Below are positions 44,693 through 54,872 of a stretch of DNA of 64,000 bases, piece after piece. Origin of the DNA: Chitinophaga jiangningensis. GTDB taxonomy: Bacteria; Bacteroidota; Bacteroidia; Chitinophagales; Chitinophagaceae. The DNA lies in contig NZ_FRBL01000005.1 in the NCBI RefSeq assembly GCF_900142605.1, forward strand, positions 558,001 to 622,000, in the 5' to 3' direction. The notes under the pieces were generated by a model. The model saw nothing but the letters and a program-made list of their open reading frames with translations, had not been told where the DNA came from and made no database searches. The translations under genes were made by a program, and so were the position numbers. How positions within the stretch are numbered: position 1 is the stretch's first letter; the number at the start of each line of letters is the position of its first letter.

Positions 44693-45784
44693 ATGACACA
44701 ACTTAACAGCCACTTTTATGTGGCAATAATGGCGGGTGGCATTGGAAGTCGATTTTGGCCCCATAGTCGCACTGATAATCCCAAGCAGTTCCTCGACATC
44801 CTGAATACAGGAAAAACACTGCTGCAGTGGACTTATGAAAGGTTTGCCCAATTTATTCCAAAGGGAAATATTTATGTTGTTACCCATCATCAATATACTT
44901 CCAAAGTAGCAGAACAGTTGCCTGAGCTGCCTTTTGATAACATCGTAAGTGAGCCTTCCCGGAAGAATACTGCCCCTTGCGTGGCTTACATCTCCCATAA
45001 AATAAATAAGCAGGATCCTAAAGCCAATATTATTTGTGCCCCGGCAGATCACCTGATCCTCGACCCTACGGCTTTTACCAACGCCTGCCTGAACGCTCTG
45101 CTGTTTGTACAAAAACACAGTGCACTGCTCACCCTTGGTATTAAGCCTACCCGCCCTGACACCGGTTATGGCTATATCCAGTTTGAACCACAACAGGTAG
45201 CAGACGATGTATACCAGGTTAAAACGTTTACAGAAAAGCCCAACCTGGAACTGGCTAAAACATTCATCCAAAGCGGCGATTTCCTCTGGAACGCCGGCAT
45301 CTTTGTATGGAATGTAAAAACCATCCTCGCGGCTTTCAAAAAATACCTGCCTGAAATCGACGAACTGTTTGAAGCCAGTACGCCGTATCTCAATACAGGA
45401 GAAGAAAAAGAAGCTATAGAAAAGGTTTATCCGCAATGCACTAACATCTCCATAGATTATGGTATCATGGAAAAAGCGGATAACGTATATGTAATACCTT
45501 CCAATTTTGGTTGGAGTGACCTGGGAACCTGGGCTTCCGCTTATGAAAACATTGAAAAGGATTACCTGGGAAATGCCGTACAGGGAAAGAATGTGGTGGT
45601 AATTGACGCTACTAAATGTATGGTTAAAGTTCCTAACGAAAAATTAGTATTGCTGCAAGGGCTGGATGAAATGATCGTGATTGATACGCCTGATGTGCTG
45701 CTGATCGCCAAAAAGGATCACGAGCAGCAGATCAAGGATTACGTGGCAGAAATCAAAAGAAACAAAGGCGAAAAGTTTTTATAA
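44693..45784 (+). CDS. manC: Mannose-1-phosphate guanylyltransferase
   Basis: 363 aa. Makes GDP-mannose from mannose 1-phosphate and GTP. Nucleotidyltransferase motif MAGGIGSRFWPHSR followed by PKQFLDI; later FTEKPNLELA, SGDFLWNAGIF and SIDYGIMEKADNVYV. It lacks the C-terminal phosphomannose isomerase domain of bifunctional enzymes. Middle gene of a kdsD-manC-aminotransferase run with only 1 and 9 nt between coding regions. Confidence 0.93.
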   Translation: MTQLNSHFYVAIMAGGIGSRFWPHSRTDNPKQFLDILNTGKTLLQWTYERFAQFIPKGNIYVVTHHQYTSKVAEQLPELPFDNIVSEPSRKNTAPCVAYISHKINKQDPKANIICAPADHLILDPTAFTNACLNALLFVQKHSALLTLGIKPTRPDTGYGYIQFEPQQVADDVYQVKTFTEKPNLELAKTFIQSGDFLWNAGIFVWNVKTILAAFKKYLPEIDELFEASTPYLNTGEEKEAIEKVYPQCTNISIDYGIMEKADNVYVIPSNFGWSDLGTWASAYENIEKDYLGNAVQGKNVVVIDATKCMVKVPNEKLVLLQGLDEMIVIDTPDVLLIAKKDHEQQIKDYVAEIKRNKGEKFL

Positions 45785-45793
45785 GCGCACACT

Positions 45794-46927
45794 ATGTCTA
45801 AGCTGCCAAACGTAGGCACTACGATCTTTTCTGTGATGTCGGCCCTGGCCGCAGAACACAAAGCCATCAACCTCTCACAGGGATTTCCTGATTTTGATTG
45901 CAGCGATGAGCTGAAAGCATTTGTAAACGAAGCCATGCTGCAGGGGCATAATCAATATGCGCCAATGCCGGGCCTCCTTCAATTGCGCAGCGCCATTGCA
46001 GAAAAAGTGGAACAGCTGTACCAGCAACAGGTAGATCCGGAAACTGAAATTACAATTACGCCCGGTGGTACTTACGCTATCTTTACTGCTATTGCAACGT
46101 ATATCCGTCCGGGTGACGAAGTAATTATTTTTGAGCCTGCATACGACAGCTATATTCCCAATGTGCTGGTAAACGGAGGAAAGCCGGTACTGATCCCGCT
46201 TTCTTTCCCTGATTACCGCATCAACTGGGAAGAGGTGAGAAGTAAAATCACTCCTAACACCCGCATGATTATGGTGAATACTCCCCATAATCCTACCGGT
46301 AGCATCTTACAGGAAAATGATATAGCAGAATTGGAGAAGCTGGTAGCGGAGTTTGATCTGCTGGTATTATCGGACGAAGTATATGAGCACCTGGTTTATG
46401 ATGGCGCGCTGCACCATAGTATTCTGCGTTATCCCAACATTTTCCGCAATAGTTTTGTGACGTTCTCCTTCGGCAAAGTATTTCATAATACCGGATGGAA
46501 AATGGGCTATTGCATAGCACCTAAGCACCTGATGCAGGAGTACAGGAAAGTGCACCAATACCTGTGTTTTTCTGTCAATACCCCTATGCAGTACGGACTG
46601 GCGAAGTTTCTCGAAACACCCTCGCATTACCTGGAGTTACCATCTTTCTATCAACAGAAAAGAGATTACTTCCTGGAACTGATGCGGGATACGCGTTTTA
46701 CACCACTGGCAAGTAAGGGTAGCTATTTTCAACTGATGAAGTACGACAGAATTTCAGATGAGGGAGATAAGGAATTCGCTACGAGAATTACCCGCGAGTT
46801 TGGCGTGGCTGCTATTCCCGTATCCGCATTTTACGAAAACGGGAAAGATGACCATGTAGTGAGATTCTGTTTTGCAAAGAAGCAAGAGACTCTTGAGGCC
46901 GCAGCTGCGCGCCTGGCAAAGATTTGA
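45794..46927 (+). CDS. PLP-dependent aminotransferase, methionine aminotransferase-like
   Basis: 377 aa, fold type I class I/II aminotransferase. The PLP lysine is Lys228 in SFGKVFHNTGWK; NTPHNPTGS and the aromatic binding site are present, and the C-terminal Arg for the substrate carboxylate lies in VVRFCFAKK. It most resembles YbdL/kynurenine transaminase-like enzymes acting on methionine and aromatic residues. Substrate not proven. Probably the last gene of the kdsD operon, followed by a terminator. Confidence 0.88.
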   Translation: MSKLPNVGTTIFSVMSALAAEHKAINLSQGFPDFDCSDELKAFVNEAMLQGHNQYAPMPGLLQLRSAIAEKVEQLYQQQVDPETEITITPGGTYAIFTAIATYIRPGDEVIIFEPAYDSYIPNVLVNGGKPVLIPLSFPDYRINWEEVRSKITPNTRMIMVNTPHNPTGSILQENDIAELEKLVAEFDLLVLSDEVYEHLVYDGALHHSILRYPNIFRNSFVTFSFGKVFHNTGWKMGYCIAPKHLMQEYRKVHQYLCFSVNTPMQYGLAKFLETPSHYLELPSFYQQKRDYFLELMRDTRFTPLASKGSYFQLMKYDRISDEGDKEFATRITREFGVAAIPVSAFYENGKDDHVVRFCFAKKQETLEAAAARLAKI

Positions 46928-46948
46928 TCTTATTTATCATAAGCGAAG

Positions 46949-47024
46949 AGGAGGCTGTTAATAACCTGTCGGACAATCACCCCTAAATAGATTATCCGAA
47001 ACGGTTAATAACGCCTCCTTTCTT
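46949..47024 (+). terminator. Long hairpin terminator after aminotransferase gene
   Basis: Outer stem AGGAGGC (46949-46955) with GCCTCCT (47013-47019), continued inward by an imperfect stem with one bulge and mismatches, then TTCTTA. Confidence 0.65.
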
Positions 47025-47069
47025 ATTTGAACACAGACATTCCTTCTTTGAATATAAAAGAGCGTATGG

Positions 47070-47747
47070 TTACACAGCTACTGCTGCGGCCTCTGGCTCA
47101 TATTTCCCTTCCAGGATCAGGGTATGATCCATGAATGAAACCACGCCGGTTTCTACATCGTAGGAAGCACCAATAATGCCTATTTCTCCTTTCAGAATCA
47201 TATCGCGCAGGATAAGGCTTTGTTCCATGATCGCCTGCACGGAGCGTTCCACATGCAGTCTGGATACCGCTTCCACAAATTCGTGGTTATGTGAATTTCT
47301 TTCTCCGGGAACATTTTTAACAGCAAATACTGCCGGTGTGATTTTACCCAGTAAGGCGGTGAGGTTGCCCAGTTCCACATGGTCGCAGGCACCTTTAATG
47401 GCACCGCATTTAGTATGCCCCAGTACCACAATAAATTTGGAACCGGCTACCTTGCAGGCATATTCCAGGCTACCCAGCACGTTTTCAGAAATTACGTTAC
47501 CTGCCAGGCGGATGCTGAAGATATCGCCCAGGCCCTGATCAAAGATCAGTTCAGCGGAGGTGCGGGAGTCCATGCAGCTAACGATTGCTGCCATAGGCCA
47601 CTGCCCGTTGGAAGTATCGTTCATCATTTGCAGGAGGTTACGGTTTACACGCAGGTTCTCCACAAAACGGAGGTTACCGGCTCTCAGTAATTCCAATGCC
47701 TGCTTAGGTGTAATATTTGCCTGTGCTTCTTTATTGAGTGTTTTCAT
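47070..47747 (-). CDS. Beta-class carbonic anhydrase
   Basis: 225 aa. Interconverts CO2 and bicarbonate. Zinc ligands Cys58 (VSCMDSRT), His111 and Cys114 (LGHTKCGAIKG), with the Asp60-Arg62 pair of the active site. GGNV-like LAGNVI is present. ATG 47747 chosen; an in-frame GTG lies 9 nt upstream. The SulP transporter directly upstream on the same strand (86 nt between coding regions) suggests a bicarbonate uptake and conversion pair. Confidence 0.93.
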   Translation of the reverse strand: MKTLNKEAQANITPKQALELLRAGNLRFVENLRVNRNLLQMMNDTSNGQWPMAAIVSCMDSRTSAELIFDQGLGDIFSIRLAGNVISENVLGSLEYACKVAGSKFIVVLGHTKCGAIKGACDHVELGNLTALLGKITPAVFAVKNVPGERNSHNHEFVEAVSRLHVERSVQAIMEQSLILRDMILKGEIGIIGASYDVETGVVSFMDHTLILEGKYEPEAAAVAV

Positions 47748-47833
47748 TTTTTTCACATTTTGTCAGTTAGTTAAATAATCGATGATGAAGGGCATGGCTT
47801 CCGTGTTTTCTCCTATCATCATTATGCATAAGT

Positions 47834-49468
47834 TTAGTTCAGTTGTAATTCCTTCAGTAAATCGTTATGATTTCCTGACGCGATCGTATGCACATGACCG
47901 TTAGTAATACGGGTTTGTTGCTCGTTGGTCAGTGAAGGAGAGTTCTGAATCTTGTATACGTCTTTGAATCCTGTCAGCACCACCTGAATATTTTTCTGAG
48001 GTGCTTTGATTTCTTTAAACTCCCGGATCGTTTGCAACACATCGAAATCTATATAAGCAGTTTTATTAGCGTCGATGATTACAGTCGTATTGGCAGGGAG
48101 ATGATCCAGTGTCAGCAGGATGCTGGCTTTATTCAGGAAGGAAACTTCCTGTGCCAGTTCAAGTCTGATACTATCGCCGGACTGGTATTTCTCTTTTCTG
48201 AAGTAGTAAGAGCTTTTCATGTTGCCACGGAGGATGGCGAGTACACTTACGGCCATACCCAGGGCAATACCGATCAGCAGGTCAGTAAATACGATAGCTA
48301 CCACAGTTACCAGGAAAGGCACCCATTGGTATTTGCCGTTTTTGAACATCTCCCTGAAGATGGAAATTTTACAAAGCTTATAACCTGTTACCAGCAGTAC
48401 GGCGGCCAGTGTAGCCAGCGGGATCATGTTCAGGAATGGGGCGATCAGTGCAGTACAAACCAGCAGCAAGGTACCATGGATCATGGTCGACAGCTTGGTG
48501 CGGCCGCCTGCGTTGATGTTGGCACTGGAGCGAACGATTACCGAAGTGATAGGCAAACCACCGATCAAACCACTAACGATATTACCAATACCCTGGGCTT
48601 TTAGCTCACGGTTAGGAGAGGTATAGCGTTTCAGCGGATCGAGTTTATCAGTAGCTTCTACGTTCAGTAATGTTTCAATGGACGCCACAATTGCTACAGT
48701 GACGGCGGTGATCCATACTTCCTTGTTAGTGATGGCAGAAAATCTTGGTAAGGTAAACTGCCCCAGGAAGTCATCAAAACTAGCAGGTACAGGTAATCTT
48801 ACCAGGTGATTGTCGCCCAATGCCAGCACGGCGCTACCTGAAAAGGCCATGTTCAGCAGGATACCTGCGATTACGGCCACCAGTGGCGCCGGCACGACGC
48901 TGACTTTGGGTAATTTGCTCCAATACAGAATAATAAAAATAGAAACTATGGTTATAATGGTAGCCCCCAGGCTGATATGGTTAATAGCGGCCAGCAGTGT
49001 GTTTTCGGCATCTATGAATTCATAGGTGCTTTCACTGCTTTTGTCGTAGCCAAAAGCGTATGGCAGCTGTTTCATAATAATGATAATACCGATGGCAGTC
49101 AGCATACCCGTAATTACGTTAGACGGGAAGTAGTTAGCCACGGTGCCGGCTTTCAGCAGGCCAAAGGCCAATTGGATTGCACCGGCAATCACTATACTCA
49201 ACAGGAAGATATCGAAGGCACCCAGTTTGGTAATAGCGGCAAGTACCACAGCGGTTAAACCGGCTGCGGGTCCACTCACGCTGAGATTGGAGCCACTAAA
49301 GAAGCCGATTACGATACCACCAATGATACCGGCGATCATACCGGAGAACAGGGGAGCACCCGATGCCAGGGCTATACCCAGACACAGGGGAACAGCGATG
49401 AGAAAAACCACAAGACCTGCAGAGAGGTCGCCTTTTATATTCGAGAAGATGGAAGTCTGTTTGTTCAT
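47834..49468 (-). CDS. SulP/SLC26 family anion transporter with STAS domain
   Basis: 544 aa. About 12-14 transmembrane helices beginning with GLVVFLIAVPLCLGIALASGAPLFSGMIAG, then a cytoplasmic STAS domain (about 450-544). Family members carry sulfate, bicarbonate or other anions. The co-oriented carbonic anhydrase gene points to bicarbonate (BicA-like) rather than sulfate, although the sequence alone does not settle this. Probable first gene of a two-gene transcript. Confidence 0.88.
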   Translation of the reverse strand: MNKQTSIFSNIKGDLSAGLVVFLIAVPLCLGIALASGAPLFSGMIAGIIGGIVIGFFSGSNLSVSGPAAGLTAVVLAAITKLGAFDIFLLSIVIAGAIQLAFGLLKAGTVANYFPSNVITGMLTAIGIIIIMKQLPYAFGYDKSSESTYEFIDAENTLLAAINHISLGATIITIVSIFIILYWSKLPKVSVVPAPLVAVIAGILLNMAFSGSAVLALGDNHLVRLPVPASFDDFLGQFTLPRFSAITNKEVWITAVTVAIVASIETLLNVEATDKLDPLKRYTSPNRELKAQGIGNIVSGLIGGLPITSVIVRSSANINAGGRTKLSTMIHGTLLLVCTALIAPFLNMIPLATLAAVLLVTGYKLCKISIFREMFKNGKYQWVPFLVTVVAIVFTDLLIGIALGMAVSVLAILRGNMKSSYYFRKEKYQSGDSIRLELAQEVSFLNKASILLTLDHLPANTTVIIDANKTAYIDFDVLQTIREFKEIKAPQKNIQVVLTGFKDVYKIQNSPSLTNEQQTRITNGHVHTIASGNHNDLLKELQLN

Positions 49469-49721
49469 GGCATTAGAATTTTCACTTTAGGGATCAGGCT
49501 TCCGGATAGCAATACGAAGCGTACTGCAACCGTGGAAGATTACCTACAGGAATAATGAGCTACATGGAACGGACAAGACAGTCGGTTATACACACGAGTA
49601 CCTTTAAGTGTACAGGTATGGACACACGAGTCCGCGTAGCGACAAATGAGCGTTAAATAAAAAATGTTTGATTAAAGACTGTACGTTAGCGTGCGTGTAC
49701 AGCTGATACTATGTGTTATAA

Positions 49722-50015
49722 TCAGGCAAGGGAGCCATTTGGAGGGGGACAGTGTATTTCCTGGGCAGGACTGCTGGGAATATCTTCGTTGGAATGAAAG
49801 CGGTTAAGTTTGATTTCCAGGAGCAGATTCCCTCGTAAGAGGTCATCCGCATGATGGCAGAATTTGAGTTCCTTGGCGAGTTTTAAATGGTCGCCACCTT
49901 CAACCGGATGTTCTTCCACAATCTGGTTATTGAACAGTATTTTTCCTACCTCCTTTATCGGGAGGAACTGAGACACCATCAGTGTCAATAGAAATATACC
50001 AATAACCCTTTTCAT
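49722..50015 (-). CDS. Small secreted or membrane-tethered protein of unknown function
   Basis: 97 aa. A hydrophobic N-terminus (MKRVIGIFLLTLMVSQFLP) acts as signal peptide or anchor. The remainder is hydrophilic with a CHHADD motif near 53-58 and a second Cys near the C-terminus (HCPPPNG). The His/Cys content might bind metal, but this is speculative. I do not recognise a family. Same strand as, and 250 nt upstream of, the SulP gene; that gap shows no clear feature. Confidence 0.5.
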   Translation of the reverse strand: MKRVIGIFLLTLMVSQFLPIKEVGKILFNNQIVEEHPVEGGDHLKLAKELKFCHHADDLLRGNLLLEIKLNRFHSNEDIPSSPAQEIHCPPPNGSLA

Positions 50016-50317
50016 CTTAATGCTTTAGCAATGAAGAAATTTGATAGCAAATAACTGCATCCGCTAATGTTCAATACATGTGTTTACGTCCGATACAAAT
50101 GTAAATTAGGGAGTTGAGAAATAATATCACTAATCCATTAAAAAAATGTTAAAGCGTTTTAACAGATTTTCATCCCTATTATTTTACCGCTCATCCCAAT
50201 TAATTAAATTAGTAATATTTTATATATTTCTAGGGAGATGTAATACCCGCTTAGGTTTAATGCTAAAGTATGGGTAATATTTATAACAAGTTATTTTGTT
50301 TTCCATGGTATTGTGTA
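50016..50317. other. AT-rich intergenic stretch upstream of padR
   Basis: About 300 nt with no credible gene on either strand. It lies between divergently read genes and should contain the promoter for the small secreted protein; none was pinned down. Confidence 0.5.
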
Positions 50318-50347
50318 TTGCATAGTAGTGTAAAAGTCGTATGTTTG
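50318..50347 (+). promoter_or_regulatory. Bacteroidota-type promoter for padR-pspC
   Basis: TTG (50318-50320), 19-nt spacer, then TATGTTTG (50340-50347), an exact TAnnTTTG. Transcription would start near 50354, leaving a leader of about 55 nt before the PadR gene. Best promoter match found in the window. Confidence 0.55.
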
Positions 50348-50408
50348 TATCGTAAAGTTGAAAATAGCTATCACAACCACCATTAATAATTATTAAAGCT
50401 CACTTGCC

Positions 50409-50747
50409 ATGAACATCGACAACACACAATCACAGATGAGAAAGGGCGTGCTGGAGTTTTGCATCTTGTCCATTATCAAGCAGGGAGAAGCTTACCCATC
50501 AGATATAATAGAAAAGATGAAAGAAGCTAAACTGGATATTCTGGAGGGAACACTTTATCCTTTGCTGACAAGACTCAAAAACGCGGAATTGCTTACATAC
50601 CGCTGGGTAGAAAGTAGTTCCGGACCCCCTCGGAAATATTTTTCCATGACCGAAAAAGGAGAACTCTTCTATAAGGAATTGGAAAGCACCTGGAACGAAC
50701 TGGCTAACGCCGTTCACCAGCTGACACAAAATAGTAGTACCATTTAA
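50409..50747 (+). CDS. PadR family transcriptional regulator
   Basis: 112-aa winged helix protein. QMRKGVLEFCILSIIKQGEAYPSDII opens the DNA-binding domain, and LEGTLYPLLTRLKNAELL is the recognition helix and wing. The C-terminal helix (about 88-108) serves dimerisation. Such short PadR proteins usually repress their own operon. Here the next gene, 34 nt downstream, encodes a PspC-type envelope stress protein, a common pairing. Confidence 0.93.
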   Translation: MNIDNTQSQMRKGVLEFCILSIIKQGEAYPSDIIEKMKEAKLDILEGTLYPLLTRLKNAELLTYRWVESSSGPPRKYFSMTEKGELFYKELESTWNELANAVHQLTQNSSTI

Positions 50748-50781
50748 TCAACCTTTTACCTAAGACCGAAACCCAAAAGAA

Positions 50782-52482
50782 ATGAAAAAGATTATTAACA
50801 TAAACCTGTCCGGCAGACTGATTCCCATCGAGGATAGTGCCTACGAGGTACTTCGCCAGTACCTGGACAGCCTTAAGCGCTATTTTGCGAAAGAGGAAGG
50901 TGGCGACGAGATCGTGACGGACATTGAAGCACGTATTGCGGAACTGTTCAACGATAAATTGAAAAACGGAGCCCATTGCATTACGGATGCCGATGTGGAA
51001 GCTGTTAAACTGTCGATGGGTACACCAGAGCAGTTTGATGAAGACGCTCCAAAAGATCAGCACCAGCAACAGAGCTTTGCCGGTGCCGCCCCAGCCGGCG
51101 ACCGCCCGCGCAAACGTTTCTACCGCGATCCGGAGGATAAGGTAGTAAGTGGTGTATGCGGTGGTTTGGGTGCTTACTTCAATGTGGATCCTGTTGTATT
51201 CCGTATCATATTCACCTTACTGGTACTCGGTTCCTTTGGTGCTGCTGCCATTGTATACATCGTGCTGTGGGTTTCCGCTCCTTACGCGGAAACCTCCGCC
51301 GAAAAGCTGGAAATGAGAGGGGAGAAGGTGGATCTTAATAACATTAAAAACACGGTGCAGGAAGAAATGCACAATGTGAAAAACCAGTTTGCCAAAGCAG
51401 GAAATGATATCAAAAATTTTTCTCAGGGCCGCGGAAGGCAAATAGGTAATGACATTGAACGATTCTTCCTGGGTTTCTTCAGAGGACTTGGAAAAGTAAT
51501 AGTAGCGATCACTAAAAGCTTCTTTATTTTCTTCGCAGTGGTAATCCTGTTCTGCCTTATTGTAACAGGTATTGCCCTCATCGTTTCTTCCGCGGCCCTT
51601 GTTCCATTGCAACACCTCGTTTTTGCCAACGGTACACAGGTAGTGATGTTCTGGGGTAGCTTAGGCCTGATCATCGGTATACCGGTACTGGCCCTGGTCA
51701 TCTTCCTGGTACGTAAAGCCACCGGCGCAAAGCAAACATCCCGTTTCGTAGCACCAACACTGGCCTTTCTCTGGATCATCGGCCTGGTAACAGCCGCCGG
51801 CCTCGCCTCTTCTTTCGTAAGAGATGTGCGCAGAAGCTCCACTACTACGGATGTATTCAATGTGGCACAGCCGCCGGCAGGCAAACTTCTCGTGAAGCTG
51901 GCAGATAAAGATTATATCTACCACGATGATGATATCGAATTCGGCATCTTCGATGATGATGTTCGTATCACCGGAGATACTACGGTAATCAATGATATCC
52001 GTGTACGCCTCGAGAAAAGCAATACAGACAGCTTCCAGGTAGAAGTGCTGCGCTATGCGAAAGGCCGCACCAACGGAGAGGCCGCCGCCAATGCAGAAAA
52101 TATAGTGTTCCAGTTATCACAACAGGATTCTGTACTCTACATTCCACGCGGATTTGGCCTCCGCGAAGGTTCCCGCTACCGGGTACAACGGGTAGTGGTA
52201 GTCATCAAGGTGCCAAAAGGCAAAAACATCGATGTGGATAACGAAGTGTATCGCCACTTCTCCTTCAGATCGCACAGCAAGTACGATGATGATTACTTCT
52301 ATGACCGCGTATGGCGCGATGAAGATGGTCGCAGTTCATTGGAAGTTACCCCAGGCGGCGAAATAAGGGAAAAGAACAAAACCCAACCCGCCAATAAAGA
52401 TTCATTAGAAACCAACTATAAATATCACAGCAGTTTTAACATTGCTTTGCCAGCCCCAAATACCGCCCAGGAACCTGCGTAA
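50782..52482 (+). CDS. PspC domain membrane protein
   Basis: 566 aa. The N-terminal soluble part (about 1-110) includes EIVTDIEARIAELF and a helical fold often seen before PspC. The PspC domain (about 112-175) has KVVSGVCGGLGAYFNVDP and a membrane helix. A coiled segment (about 175-225) and three further membrane helices (about 235-345) precede a large acidic beta-rich C-terminal domain (about 355-566), probably extracytoplasmic. Likely senses or relieves envelope stress under control of the upstream PadR. A charged repeat YDDDYFYD lies near 500. Confidence 0.85.
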   Translation: MKKIININLSGRLIPIEDSAYEVLRQYLDSLKRYFAKEEGGDEIVTDIEARIAELFNDKLKNGAHCITDADVEAVKLSMGTPEQFDEDAPKDQHQQQSFAGAAPAGDRPRKRFYRDPEDKVVSGVCGGLGAYFNVDPVVFRIIFTLLVLGSFGAAAIVYIVLWVSAPYAETSAEKLEMRGEKVDLNNIKNTVQEEMHNVKNQFAKAGNDIKNFSQGRGRQIGNDIERFFLGFFRGLGKVIVAITKSFFIFFAVVILFCLIVTGIALIVSSAALVPLQHLVFANGTQVVMFWGSLGLIIGIPVLALVIFLVRKATGAKQTSRFVAPTLAFLWIIGLVTAAGLASSFVRDVRRSSTTTDVFNVAQPPAGKLLVKLADKDYIYHDDDIEFGIFDDDVRITGDTTVINDIRVRLEKSNTDSFQVEVLRYAKGRTNGEAAANAENIVFQLSQQDSVLYIPRGFGLREGSRYRVQRVVVVIKVPKGKNIDVDNEVYRHFSFRSHSKYDDDYFYDRVWRDEDGRSSLEVTPGGEIREKNKTQPANKDSLETNYKYHSSFNIALPAPNTAQEPA

Positions 52483-52551
52483 ATGGTCTCCGGAAATCAA
52501 TACAGTAGTCTTACTAAATTGATTGTAAGAGTGTTATAAATTAAACTATCG

Positions 52552-52587
52552 GCCATGCTGTACTTCGTGTCACAGCATGGCTTTTTG
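52552..52587 (+). terminator. Terminator after pspC gene
   Basis: 10-bp perfect stem GCCATGCTGT/ACAGCATGGC (52552-52561 with 52572-52581), 10-nt loop, then TTTTTG. Confidence 0.88.
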
Positions 52588-52696
52588 TTTGCCGCTTATC
52601 GCTTTTTTCCCGATTGGATCATTCCCCCTGCTTTTTAATGTTTAACTTTGCGCATTCGGCATCAATCATATTATTAAACAACAGGATAGGTAAGGA

Positions 52697-54829
52697 ATGC
52701 AGGATTCATTAAACATCGCGCTGGTAGGAAACCCGAATAGTGGAAAAAGCTCCCTTTTTAACGCTCTTACAGGGCTGAACCAGAAGGTCAGCAACTTTCC
52801 GGGCGTTACTGTCGATAAAAAGACAGGTGTGGCTAATATTGCTTCGGGACTTACGGCCAATGTGATTGACCTGCCTGGTACCTACTCCCTCTATCCTAAA
52901 AGCGCCGATGAATATGTTACCTACGATGTGCTGATCAACGTCAATGCTTCCGAAGCGCCGGATATGGTCATCATCGTGGCGGATGCCTCTAACCTTAAAC
53001 GCAACCTCCTCTTCTGTTCCCAGATCATTGACCTGAAAATGCCGGTGATCATTGCGCTCACCATGATGGACATTGCCCGTAAGAAAGGCGTGGAAATCGA
53101 TCTGGATGGACTGGAAAGAGAGCTGGGGGTGCCGGTAGTGGCCATCAACCCAAGAAAAAATAAAGGTCTCTCTGAGCTTAAAAAAATCATAGACCAGACA
53201 GCTAAAGGAAACTACGCTGCACCTGCCCGTGATTTTATCAACAATAGCGCACTCGCAAAAGAAACGATCGAGGAGGTAAAGAAATACACCCTTTGCAGAA
53301 GTGATTATGCCGCGCTCCACGTAGCTGTAAACAGCGATGAGCTTAACTTCCTCAACGCAGGACAAAAAGAAGCCATCAAAAAGGCGGTACAACAGCACCA
53401 GTTCAATAAAACCAAAGTACAGGCAGAAGAGATCATGCAGCGATACGCCCGTATCAAGCATATCATGAAATCCACCGTGGTGGAAGCCGATCCGTTACAG
53501 AAACAATTGCGTTCTGAAAAAATTGACGACCTGCTGCTGCACCGCTTTTGGGGATATGTAATACTGCTGGTGGTGATGTTCCTGTTGTTCCAGAGCATCT
53601 TCTGGCTGGCAAGTTATCCACAGGACTGGATAGAATCACTGTTCGGTAACCTGGGCGGATGGTTATCATCTACCTTACCGGAAAATAAACTGAGCGATGT
53701 ACTCATCAACGGTATCCTGGCCGGTATCGGGGGCTTTGCCGTATTTGTACCGCAAATCGCCATCCTCTTTGGCCTCATTACCATTCTGGAAGATACCGGG
53801 TATATGGCGCGTATCAGCTTCCTGACGGACCGCCTCATGCGCCAGGTAGGCCTCAACGGTAAGTCGGTAATGCCGCTGATCAGCGGTGTCGCCTGTGCCG
53901 TACCCGCCATCATGGCCACAAGAACCATCGAAAATAAAAAAGAACGCCTCATCACCATCCTGGTAACGCCGCTCATGAGCTGCTCCGCCAGGCTGCCTAT
54001 TTATACCATGATGATCGCCCTGGTTATACCAGATAAACGTTTCCTCGGTATCCTCAGTTTGCAGGGATTGGCAATGATGGGCTTATACCTGCTCGGTTTC
54101 TTCATGGCCATCTTCATTGCGGCACTGATGAAATTGTTTGTGCGCATTAAGGAAAAGAGCTACTTCATCATGGAGCTTCCTGTGTACAGGGCGCCAAGAT
54201 GGAAGAACGTAGGTATTACCATGCTGGAGAAATCAAAGATCTTCGTAACAGATGCCGGTAAAATCATTGTGGTAATATCGGTGATCCTTTGGTTCCTGGC
54301 TTCTTACGGTCCTTCCAAACGTATGGACCCCATCCATCAGAAATACGAACCGCAACTGGCTGCGGTACCTGCCGACTCCCCGGCGGCCGACAGCCTGAAT
54401 CATATGTACTCCTCCGAAAAACTGGCCAACTCTTATGCCGGTATCCTTGGTCACGCTATTGAGCCAGCCATTGCGCCACTGGGCTTCGACTGGAAAATGG
54501 GTATTTCCCTGATTACCTCTTTCGCCGCCAGAGAAGTATTTGTGGGTACTATGGCTACGTTGTACAGCGTAGGAGAAAATGAGGAAGATAACAATGCCAC
54601 GCTCCGCGAGAAAATGGCATCTGCCAAAAGACCTGATGGTACGCCGGTATACACCCTGGCCACCGGTTTAGCCCTTATGATATTCTATGCTTTTGCCATG
54701 CAATGTATGAGTACCCTTGCTATCGTGAAAAGGGAAACCAAATCATGGAAAATACCACTGTTCCAGCTCGTGTACATGACCACACTGGCCTATGTTTGCA
54801 GTTTTATCGTTTATCAGATTTTTAAATAA
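52697..54829 (+). CDS. feoB: Ferrous iron transporter FeoB
   Basis: 710 aa. N-terminal G domain with GNPNSGKS (11-18), DLPGTYS (switch II/G3 region) and VIIVADASNLKRNL, then a helical GDI-like spacer (to about 270) and a polytopic membrane domain with two Gate motifs (about 280-710). Conserved cysteines in ISGVACAVPA and MSCSARLPIY are in the pore region. Imports Fe2+ across the inner membrane. No FeoA domain is fused; a separate feoA lies at 27351-27587. The M28 peptidase gene begins 43 nt downstream. Confidence 0.95.
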   Translation: MQDSLNIALVGNPNSGKSSLFNALTGLNQKVSNFPGVTVDKKTGVANIASGLTANVIDLPGTYSLYPKSADEYVTYDVLINVNASEAPDMVIIVADASNLKRNLLFCSQIIDLKMPVIIALTMMDIARKKGVEIDLDGLERELGVPVVAINPRKNKGLSELKKIIDQTAKGNYAAPARDFINNSALAKETIEEVKKYTLCRSDYAALHVAVNSDELNFLNAGQKEAIKKAVQQHQFNKTKVQAEEIMQRYARIKHIMKSTVVEADPLQKQLRSEKIDDLLLHRFWGYVILLVVMFLLFQSIFWLASYPQDWIESLFGNLGGWLSSTLPENKLSDVLINGILAGIGGFAVFVPQIAILFGLITILEDTGYMARISFLTDRLMRQVGLNGKSVMPLISGVACAVPAIMATRTIENKKERLITILVTPLMSCSARLPIYTMMIALVIPDKRFLGILSLQGLAMMGLYLLGFFMAIFIAALMKLFVRIKEKSYFIMELPVYRAPRWKNVGITMLEKSKIFVTDAGKIIVVISVILWFLASYGPSKRMDPIHQKYEPQLAAVPADSPAADSLNHMYSSEKLANSYAGILGHAIEPAIAPLGFDWKMGISLITSFAAREVFVGTMATLYSVGENEEDNNATLREKMASAKRPDGTPVYTLATGLALMIFYAFAMQCMSTLAIVKRETKSWKIPLFQLVYMTTLAYVCSFIVYQIFK

Positions 54830-54872
54830 GGCTGCCCGATAATTAGGTACATTGCAGGAAATGTTATGTACT

